A stretch of DNA of 59,486 nt, from the NCBI GenBank assembly GCA_045632125.1, contig JAZQWC010000049.1, forward strand, positions 1-59,486. Direction: 5' to 3'. This document shows, in pieces, positions 42,107 through 48,836 of the stretch. The notes under the pieces are model-generated. The model was not told the origin of the DNA, did not search any database, and was given only the letters and a program-made list of their open reading frames with translations. Position 1 is the stretch's first letter. Each line of letters starts with the position of its first letter. A program made the position numbers and the translations under genes. This DNA is from CALWPV01 sp045632125 (GTDB lineage Bacteria > Bacillota > Clostridia > Lachnospirales > Bianqueaceae).

Positions 42107-42144
42107 AAAACGGCATTTTCTTCTTCTTAAAAATGCCGTTTTTT
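42107..42144. terminator. Second terminator-like hairpin before gyrB
   Basis: A 13-bp stem AAAACGGCATTTT / AAAATGCCGTTTT with loop CTTCTTCTT-type and T6 on the plus strand and A/T tracts on both. It ends 2 bp before the gyrB -35 box. The 98 bp between it and the yitT terminator hold no gene that I can support. Confidence 0.8.
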
Positions 42145-42145
42145 C

Positions 42146-42174
42146 TTGTGTTTATGCGGGTTTTGTGGTATAAT
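42146..42174 (+). promoter_or_regulatory. gyrB promoter
   Basis: The plus strand reads TTGTGT (42146-42151), a 17-bp spacer and TATAAT (42169-42174), followed by a leader of about 100 nt. Confidence 0.78.
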
Positions 42175-42282
42175 TATGAGGTTACTAGAAGTATCTGATT
42201 GCTTAGGTTCAGCAGGCGTATCGAGCATGAGTTTTAACGTAAAAATGTGCGCCCTGACCAGACGTAATGGGAGGTTTATTCA

Positions 42283-44355
42283 TTGAGCAAAAAGAAAGAA
42301 ACAGCAAACCAGATGGACCTTGGTTTAGACGCACAGGATCAGCAGGCCCGCGACATTTTATTGGCTGCCGACCCTGCAAAGAAGGCTGAAAAAGCCGAGA
42401 CTTCCGACTATCACAGCGAAAGTCAGCCCGTCCAGAACGACATTACCGTTTCCGGCGAGTATACCGCAAGCCAGATCCAGATCCTGGAAGGTTTGGAAGC
42501 TGTACGCCGTCGTCCCGGTATGTATATCGGCAGCACCTCGGCCCGCGGTCTGCACCACCTGGTATATGAGATCGTAGACAACGCGGTAGATGAGGCCCTT
42601 GCCGGCTACTGCAACAAAATTACTGTTACTATTAATCCCGATAATTCTATTACCGTTACCGATAACGGCCGTGGTATCCCTGTTGATATTCAGCCCCAGA
42701 AGGGCATTTCCGGTGTAGAAGTTGTTTACACCATTCTGCATGCCGGCGGTAAATTCGGCGGCGGCGGATACAAAGTATCCGGCGGTCTGCACGGCGTAGG
42801 CGCCTCTGTTGTAAATGCCCTGTCCAATTGGGTTAAGGTACAGGTTCACAGCGGCGGTAAGATCCACGAGATCATCTTTGAACGTGGCAAAACCGTTCAG
42901 CCTCTGACCGTAATTGGTGATACCAATAAGACCGGTACCCACGTGACCTTCCTGGCCGACGACACCATTTTCGAAGAAGTCAACTACGACTTCGACACCC
43001 TGGTGACCCGTCTGCGTGAAACCGCTTTCCTGACCAAGGGTCTGAACATTACCCTGCAGGATCTGCGCGAAGGCCGCGAACAGAAAAAGAAATTCCACTA
43101 CGAAGGCGGTATCCGCGAATTCGTAGCTTATTCTAACCAGAATAAAGATGCCCTCTACGATAAGATCATGTACGCAGAAGGCATGAAAGATGGCGTATAT
43201 GTTGAGGTTGCACTGCAGCACAACGATAGCTATAACGACAATACCTTCACCTTTGTTAACAACGTTCATACCCCCGAAGGCGGTACCCATCTGGTAGGTT
43301 TCCGCGCCGCTTACACCCAGGTACTGAACGATTACGCCCGTAAGAACAACATTCTAAAGGAAAACGAGAAGAACCTGTCCGGCGACGATGTGCGTGAAGG
43401 TCTGGCCTGTGTTATCAGTGTTAAGTTAGGTGACCCTCAGTTTGAAGGTCAGACTAAACAGAAGCTGGGTAACAGCGAAGCCCGCGGAGCGGTAGCCGCT
43501 GTTGTAACCGATGGACTTACTTTCTTCCTGGAACAGAATCCCACCATCGCAAAGGCAATCCTCAACAAGGCTATCATGGCCGCAAGAGCCCGTGATGCCG
43601 CTCGCAAGGCCCGTGACCTGACTCGCCGCAAGACCGCGCTGGAAAGTACCAGTTTGCCTGGCAAACTGGCGGACTGTTCTGACCGCGACCCTAAGAACTG
43701 CGAGATTTACATTGTAGAGGGTGACTCTGCAGGTGGTTCTGCCAAGAGTGCCCGTACCAGACAGACACAAGCTATTTTGCCGCTGCGCGGCAAGATCCTG
43801 AACGTGGAAAAGGCTAGACTGGACCGTATTTTGGGTAATGCCGAAATCCGCGCCATGATCACCGCCTTTGGTACCGGTATTCAGGATGATTTCGATATTA
43901 ACAAACTGCGTTATCATAAGATCATTATCATGACCGATGCGGACGTTGACGGTGCTCATATCCGTACGCTGATGCTGACCTTCTTCTACCGCTTTATGCC
44001 CCAGCTGATCGATGAGGGCAAGGTGTATATTGCACAGCCTCCGCTGTTCCGCGTGGAGAAGAACAAGAAGGAGATCCACTATCTGTATCATGAGGAGGAT
44101 CTGGCGCCCCTGCTGGAGAAGCTGGGCAACGATTCCAACATTGATGTACAGCGTTACAAAGGTCTGGGTGAGATGGATGCCAGCCAGCTGTGGGAGACCA
44201 CCATGGATCCGGCTAACCGTATCCTGTTGCGCGTGGAGAAGGAAGATGCAGCGGCCGCTGATGAGATCTTCACCATGCTGATGGGTGATAAGGTTGAACC
44301 CCGCCGTGAGTTTATTGAGACCCACGCTAAGTTTGCTCAAAATATCGACGCTTAA
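42283..44355 (+). CDS. gyrB: DNA gyrase subunit B
   Basis: GyrB is the ATPase subunit of the type II topoisomerase that introduces negative supercoils. The 690-residue sequence starts at TTG behind GGGAGG. It has the GHKL ATPase region (LEAVRRRPGMYIGS near 73, DNGRGIPVD near 126, GGLHGVGASVVNALS near 167), the Toprim EGDSAGGSAKSARTR (about 484) and DADVDGAHIRTL (about 552). Family C-terminus FIETHAKFAQNIDA. About 60 residues at the N-terminus, Ala/Lys/Glu/Gln-rich and probably disordered, precede the usual start of GyrB. Confidence 0.97.
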   Translation: MSKKKETANQMDLGLDAQDQQARDILLAADPAKKAEKAETSDYHSESQPVQNDITVSGEYTASQIQILEGLEAVRRRPGMYIGSTSARGLHHLVYEIVDNAVDEALAGYCNKITVTINPDNSITVTDNGRGIPVDIQPQKGISGVEVVYTILHAGGKFGGGGYKVSGGLHGVGASVVNALSNWVKVQVHSGGKIHEIIFERGKTVQPLTVIGDTNKTGTHVTFLADDTIFEEVNYDFDTLVTRLRETAFLTKGLNITLQDLREGREQKKKFHYEGGIREFVAYSNQNKDALYDKIMYAEGMKDGVYVEVALQHNDSYNDNTFTFVNNVHTPEGGTHLVGFRAAYTQVLNDYARKNNILKENEKNLSGDDVREGLACVISVKLGDPQFEGQTKQKLGNSEARGAVAAVVTDGLTFFLEQNPTIAKAILNKAIMAARARDAARKARDLTRRKTALESTSLPGKLADCSDRDPKNCEIYIVEGDSAGGSAKSARTRQTQAILPLRGKILNVEKARLDRILGNAEIRAMITAFGTGIQDDFDINKLRYHKIIIMTDADVDGAHIRTLMLTFFYRFMPQLIDEGKVYIAQPPLFRVEKNKKEIHYLYHEEDLAPLLEKLGNDSNIDVQRYKGLGEMDASQLWETTMDPANRILLRVEKEDAAAADEIFTMLMGDKVEPRREFIETHAKFAQNIDA

Positions 44356-44368
44356 AAGGAGAATTTAA

Positions 44369-46831
44369 ATGGCTGAAATTATGAATCCGCAGCATGATAA
44401 GATCGAGGTCGTTAACCTCGAAAAAATGATGCGCGATAGCTATATCGACTATGCCATGAGCGTAATCGTGGCCCGTGCCCTGCCGGATGTACGCGATGGT
44501 TTGAAGCCCGTTCAGCGTCGTATCATGTACGCCATGAGCGAACTGAATCTGGCTCCGGACAAGCCCTACCGTAAGTCGGCCCGTATCGTGGGCGATACCA
44601 TGGGTAAATACCATCCCCACGGTGACAGTTCTATTTACGATGCCATGGTACGTTTGGCTCAGGACTTCTCCACCCGCTATATGCTGGTGGATGGACACGG
44701 TAACTTTGGTTCTGTGGATGGTGACGGTGCCGCTGCAATGCGTTACACCGAGGCTCGTATGAGCAAGATCTCCATGGAGTTAATGGCCGATATCAACAAA
44801 AATACTGTTGACTTTGTTCCTAACTTCGATGGTTCCTTGAAGGAGCCTGCTGTTATGCCCGCCCGTTTCCCCAACCTGTTGGTAAACGGTACCGGCGGTA
44901 TCGCAGTAGGTATGGCTACCAGCATTCCTCCCCACAATCTGGGCGAGGTGATCGATGCGGTTGCCAAGATTATCGATAATCATATTCTGGAAGATCGCGA
45001 TACCACCATCGATGAACTCATCGAGATCGTAAAGGGTCCTGACTTCCCCACCGGCGCTACCATCTACGGTGTGCGCGATATTGAACAGGCTTACCGCACC
45101 GGCCGTGGCCGTGCTGTGGTACGAGCTAATATGGAAGTGGAAGAGATCGCCGGCCATCGCCAGCGCATCGTTGTTTCCGAGATTCCCTATCAGGTTAACA
45201 AAGCTCGCTTGGTTGAGCGTATTGCTGATCTGGTTAAAGATAAAAAGATCGAGGGCATCTCCGATCTGCGTGATGAATCTGACCGTAACGGTATGCGCAT
45301 CGTAATCGATTTGAAGCGCGATGCCAATGCTCGTCTGATCATCAATCAGCTTTATAAGAACACTCCTCTGCAGGATACCTTCAGCATTAATATGCTGGCT
45401 CTGGTTAAGAATGAGCCCAAGGTGCTGAATCTGAAACAAATGCTGGAACTGTATCTGGATCATCAGAAAGAGGTTGTGACCCGTCGTACCCAGTACGATC
45501 TGGACAAAGCTCAGGCCCGTGCTCATATTTTGGAAGGCTTGCTGAAGGCACTGGATTATATTGATGAGATCATCTCTATCATCCGCGCTTCCGCAAATGT
45601 AGCCGAAGCTAAGGCCAACCTGATCGCCCGTTTCGACTTTACCGATGCTCAGGCACAGGCTATCGTAGATATGCGTCTGCGTGCTTTGACCGGTTTGGAG
45701 CGTGAGCGTCTGCAGAACGAATACGACGAACTGGAAGAAAAGATCGCTGAGTACCTTGCTATTCTGGGTAACGAAAACATCCTGTATAGTGTAATCAAGG
45801 AAGAGCTGCTGGTATTGAAGGCTAAATATGCCGATTCCCGCCGCACCTACATTACTTATGAGGATGGCGAGATCAATCTGGAAGATCTGATCAAAAACGA
45901 GCAGTGCGTAATCACCATGACCAACCTGGGTTATATCAAACGCACCTCTCTGGATATGTATCACAGCCAGAATCGTGGCGGCAAGGGCATCAAGGGCATC
46001 GAGACTCGTGAAGAAGACTATGTAAAACAGTTGTTTATTGCTTCTTCCCACGACTACCTGTTGTTCTTTACCAATCGCGGCCGCGTGTACCGCATGAAGG
46101 CTTACGAGATTCCCGAAGCAGGTCGTACCGCTCGTGGTACTGCCATTGTGAATCTGCTGTCCCTGAGTGGCGGTGAGCAAGTAAGCGCCGTGATCCAGAT
46201 GAAGGAAAGCCGCGATAAGGGTTACCTGCTGATGGCCACCAAGGGTGGTACCATTAAGAAGACAGACCTTGCTGAGTATGGCAATATTCGCACCAATGGT
46301 CTGGTGGCGATCTCCCTGCAGGAAGGCGATGAACTGATCGAAGTTAAGCGTTCCAATGGTAAAGATGATGTGCTGATGGCGACTCGCGGCGGTCAGATGA
46401 TCCGCTTCACCGAGTCCGATGTACGCACCACTGGCCGCAGCTCCATGGGTGTTAAGGGTATTACCCTAGCCGCCGGAGATGAGGTAATTGGTATGCAGTT
46501 GGCCTCTCAGGGTGACTCCGTGTTGGCTGTAACCGAAACCGGTATGGGTAAACGTACTGCACTGACCGAGTTCTCGGTTCAGAAGCGCGGCGGTAAGGGT
46601 AGCCTGTACTACCGCTTGACTGCTAAAACCGGCGAAGTTGTAAGCTTCAAAGTAATGACCAAAGATCAGGACCTGATGCTGATCACCAATGGCGGTATTA
46701 TTATCCGCCTGCGTGTTCAGGATATCAGCGAGATCGGCCGTGTTACCTCCGGTGTGAAGCTGATGGGTCTGGATAAGGATACCAAGATCGTGAGTGTTGC
46801 TCGCATTAGAGAAGAAAAAGTAGACGAATAA
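44369..46831 (+). CDS. gyrA: DNA gyrase subunit A
   Basis: This 820-residue cleavage/rejoining subunit lies 13 nt after gyrB. The breakage domain has HPHGDSSIYDAMVRLAQD, where the quinolone-determining Ser and Asp are both wild-type, and the catalytic Tyr in AMRYTEARMS (about 123). The C-terminal beta-pinwheel carries the GyrA box QNRGGKG (about 530), which separates gyrase from topoisomerase IV. AAAAGGAG precedes the ATG. Codon use is strongly biased, so it is well expressed. It ends in a terminator that carries the shared loop sequence. Confidence 0.97.
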   Translation: MAEIMNPQHDKIEVVNLEKMMRDSYIDYAMSVIVARALPDVRDGLKPVQRRIMYAMSELNLAPDKPYRKSARIVGDTMGKYHPHGDSSIYDAMVRLAQDFSTRYMLVDGHGNFGSVDGDGAAAMRYTEARMSKISMELMADINKNTVDFVPNFDGSLKEPAVMPARFPNLLVNGTGGIAVGMATSIPPHNLGEVIDAVAKIIDNHILEDRDTTIDELIEIVKGPDFPTGATIYGVRDIEQAYRTGRGRAVVRANMEVEEIAGHRQRIVVSEIPYQVNKARLVERIADLVKDKKIEGISDLRDESDRNGMRIVIDLKRDANARLIINQLYKNTPLQDTFSINMLALVKNEPKVLNLKQMLELYLDHQKEVVTRRTQYDLDKAQARAHILEGLLKALDYIDEIISIIRASANVAEAKANLIARFDFTDAQAQAIVDMRLRALTGLERERLQNEYDELEEKIAEYLAILGNENILYSVIKEELLVLKAKYADSRRTYITYEDGEINLEDLIKNEQCVITMTNLGYIKRTSLDMYHSQNRGGKGIKGIETREEDYVKQLFIASSHDYLLFFTNRGRVYRMKAYEIPEAGRTARGTAIVNLLSLSGGEQVSAVIQMKESRDKGYLLMATKGGTIKKTDLAEYGNIRTNGLVAISLQEGDELIEVKRSNGKDDVLMATRGGQMIRFTESDVRTTGRSSMGVKGITLAAGDEVIGMQLASQGDSVLAVTETGMGKRTALTEFSVQKRGGKGSLYYRLTAKTGEVVSFKVMTKDQDLMLITNGGIIIRLRVQDISEIGRVTSGVKLMGLDKDTKIVSVARIREEKVDE

Positions 46832-46837
46832 TTTCAT

Positions 46838-46895
46838 AAAAGGAGGCCCATTTCGGCACTACAGTGGTATGTGCGCTCAATGGGCCTCCTTTTCC
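46838..46895 (+). terminator. gyrA terminator with shared loop sequence
   Basis: A 15-bp stem AAAAGGAGGCCCATT / AATGGGCCTCCTTTT with a 26-nt loop containing GGCACTACAGTGGTATGTGC (46855-46874), identical to the loop of the GH2 terminator (15554-15573). The stems of the two terminators are unrelated. Confidence 0.9.
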
Positions 46896-46946
46896 GTACT
46901 TTCTTCTTCACCTTTTTCTCTAACACTCGCCTCTTTCTTTTTATCA

Positions 46947-47207
46947 TCATAATATAAATCCCTTAAGTATGAGTAAGAAGGCAGTGCCGGGGAGGCCGAG
47001 GAAGCCGCAGGTTGCGGCGGTGAATGGATTGAGGCCTACTTGAAATTGCAAACCGAATATACTTCCGACCGCCCACAGTAAAACCAAGCCTACAGCGGCA
47101 TTACGAAAAAATCCTAAAAGAAAACGCCGCAGGCCGGGCCATACGACCATGACTACAGAAAACCCTAATACTAATATCATAAGTTCTACGATCCATCTTG
47201 TATTCAT
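46947..47207 (-). CDS. bofA: BofA-family protein (SigmaK-processing inhibitor-like)
   Basis: This 86-residue membrane protein has three hydrophobic segments and the BofA C-terminal signature VGLNPFTAATCGFLGLPG (about 62-79). In Bacillus, BofA stabilises the complex that holds back the SpoIVFB protease and thus pro-SigmaK processing during sporulation. A longer frame starts at 47225, but the ATG at 47207 has CGGAG at 7 nt. That ribosome site is buried in the 3' arm of the terminator hairpin at 47208-47253, and a SigmaE-like promoter is possible just upstream. It suggests a spore-forming lineage but does not prove sporulation. Confidence 0.85.
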   Translation of the reverse strand: MNTRWIVELMILVLGFSVVMVVWPGLRRFLLGFFRNAAVGLVLLWAVGSIFGLQFQVGLNPFTAATCGFLGLPGTAFLLILKGFIL

Positions 47208-47253
47208 AAAAAAACTCCGAATCATAAGCCTAGTCCATCTTATGATTCGGAGT
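47208..47253 (-). terminator. Efflux-operon terminator that contains the bofA ribosome site
   Basis: On the minus strand, a perfect 15-bp stem CTTATGATTCGGAGT / ACTCCGAATCATAAG (arms 47214-47228 and 47239-47253, 10-nt loop) is followed by a run of T residues that reaches the bofA ATG. The Shine-Dalgarno CGGAG (47215-47219) lies in the 3' arm. A GAATAAA / CATAAGAT pair with a 14-nt spacer (47259-47265 and 47237-47244) resembles a SigmaE promoter starting inside the loop region. Confidence 0.85.
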
Positions 47254-47259
47254 TTATTT

Positions 47260-48153
47260 TTATTCTTCGGTTTCTTTCGGTTCTTCCTGAGCGGCGATCA
47301 CAATACGACCATCCACCACTTCCAGCTTAACCTTATTACCCTTAGCACCGATTTCCTGAAGCATTTGAGCCGGAATCTGAAGACGACCGGCACGGTCCAG
47401 TACGGTGAACTCTTCTTGCGTCATGACATCATCAGCCAAGCCGCCCAGATGACTCATCTGTTCACGATAGCTTTGGCGCATGATCATTTCGCTGGAGGTT
47501 TTTCCATCTCTGATGGAAACGACACGATTTACCTTCTTAGCAAGCAATCGGTCGTGGGTTACGATGACAATGGTAAGACCCAGCTCTTCGTTTAGCTTAC
47601 GGAAAATATCCAGCAAGTAGTTACTGGTTCTTACGTCTACGCTTCCGGTAGGTTCATCTGCCAACAGCAGTTTAGGATTGTTAGCCAATGCAATGGCAAT
47701 GGCAATACGCTGCTGCTCACCACCGGACAGCATGTTTAACTTACTGTTCTTTCGATGGCTCATACCCACCAGTTCCAACAGTTCGAGGGCTCTTTCCTTT
47801 TGACGCTTTTGATTGCTGAACATCATAGGCATCTGCACATTTTCCACAGCAGTCAGATAGGGCATCAGGTTTCGAGCATTATTCTGCCATACGAAACCTA
47901 CAGTATCGCGCTTGTAAGCTACCAACTCGGCTTCTGTCATTTTGAACAGATTCTTGCCGTCTACGATCAGACGACCAGCAGAAGGTCGGTCCAAACCACC
48001 GATCATGTTCAGGAAGGTGGATTTACCACTGCCGGAGTTACCGATGATGGCCATCAGCTCGCCTTTTTCTACGGTTAATTCCAAACCCTGCAGCGCTAGT
48101 ACCTCGATATCCTCGGTTTTATAGATCTTAACAAGGTTTTCACACTCGATCAT
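47260..48153 (-). CDS. ABC transporter ATPase fused to an AbrB/SpoVT-like domain
   Basis: The first 225 residues or so form a MacB/LolD-type ATPase with Walker A GNSGSGKSTF (about 39), signature MLSGGEQQRIAIA (about 140) and Walker B LLLADEPTGSVD (about 161). After a short linker, residues 240-290 read FTVLDRAGRLQIPAQMLQEI, then KVKLEVVDGRIVIA, a clear AbrB/SpoVT swapped-hairpin pattern (D-x-x-G-R-x-x-I-P). Such domains normally bind DNA or dimerise. The start at 48153 lies 4 nt after the previous stop and has no good ribosome site, so translation is coupled. It is the last gene of the efflux module. Confidence 0.88.
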   Translation of the reverse strand: MIECENLVKIYKTEDIEVLALQGLELTVEKGELMAIIGNSGSGKSTFLNMIGGLDRPSAGRLIVDGKNLFKMTEAELVAYKRDTVGFVWQNNARNLMPYLTAVENVQMPMMFSNQKRQKERALELLELVGMSHRKNSKLNMLSGGEQQRIAIAIALANNPKLLLADEPTGSVDVRTSNYLLDIFRKLNEELGLTIVIVTHDRLLAKKVNRVVSIRDGKTSSEMIMRQSYREQMSHLGGLADDVMTQEEFTVLDRAGRLQIPAQMLQEIGAKGNKVKLEVVDGRIVIAAQEEPKETEE

Positions 48154-48157
48154 GTAT

Positions 48158-48835
48158 TCAGCCAACGACTTCACCATCCTCTAACTCATAAACTCGGTCA
48201 CCGATTTCCATCAGACCTGTATCGTGGGTTGTCATTATGATTGTTACGCCCTCATTATGGCATAGTTCTTTAAAGATCTTTACCACCTGCAAACCGGTGT
48301 TGGTATCCAGTTCCGCAGTAGGCTCATCCGCGAAGAGTACCGCCGGTTTATGCGCAATCGCACGAGCGATCGATACACGCTGCTGCTCACCACCGGAAAG
48401 CTCTTGAGGCATGTGATGCATACGATTGCCCAAACCTACCATGTGGAGACATTCTTCCACACGAGCTTTCCAATCACCCTTGTATCCGGCCAAACGCAAG
48501 CTAAACTCCACATTTTCATAAGCCGTCATCATGGGGATCAGCGCAACTGACTGGAAAATATAGCCCACTTCCTTACGGCGCAGCATGGTTCTGGCCTTTT
48601 CCGATAGGGTTGGCAGTTCATTCTCTCCCAAAAATACCGTACCCTCTGTGGGTAGGTCTAGAGCACTTAAAATGTTCATCAGCGTTGTTTTACCGGAACC
48701 GGAACGGCCTCGCAAAATCGTTAGATGACCTCGAGGGATCTCCATATTAATATGCTTCAAGGCCCAGAATAGTTGGTCACCACCCACTTCAAAGCCACGG
48801 GAAACGTCTTTTACTACGATCATATTCTCTTCCAT
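48158..48835 (-). CDS. ABC transporter ATPase (MacB/LolD type)
   Basis: This 225-residue ATPase has Walker A GRSGSGKTTLMNIL (about 39-52), signature LSGGEQQRVSIARA (about 138-151) and Walker B VLFADEPTAELD (about 159-170). It is a standard single-domain subunit for an FtsX-like permease. The ATG at 48835 follows GGGGAGG and overlaps the permease stop by a couple of bases; an earlier TTG in frame is less likely. With the gene at 47260 the module has two different ATPases, possibly forming a heterodimer. Confidence 0.92.
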   Translation of the reverse strand: MEENMIVVKDVSRGFEVGGDQLFWALKHINMEIPRGHLTILRGRSGSGKTTLMNILSALDLPTEGTVFLGENELPTLSEKARTMLRRKEVGYIFQSVALIPMMTAYENVEFSLRLAGYKGDWKARVEECLHMVGLGNRMHHMPQELSGGEQQRVSIARAIAHKPAVLFADEPTAELDTNTGLQVVKIFKELCHNEGVTIIMTTHDTGLMEIGDRVYELEDGEVVG

Positions 48836-48836
48836 C

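Noticed and set aside
42358..44340. Two long frames antisense to gyrB (310 and 304 codons)
   Set aside because: Shadows of gyrB with low-complexity, non-family sequence and no start signals.
44780..46180. 466-codon open frame antisense to gyrA
   Set aside because: It mirrors the gyrA frame and arises from the strong codon bias of a highly expressed gene. It has no ribosome site and gyrA is certain.
46947..47225. bofA start at the upstream ATG (47225)
   Set aside because: That ATG lies inside the hairpin without a ribosome site; 47207 has CGGAG at 7 nt.
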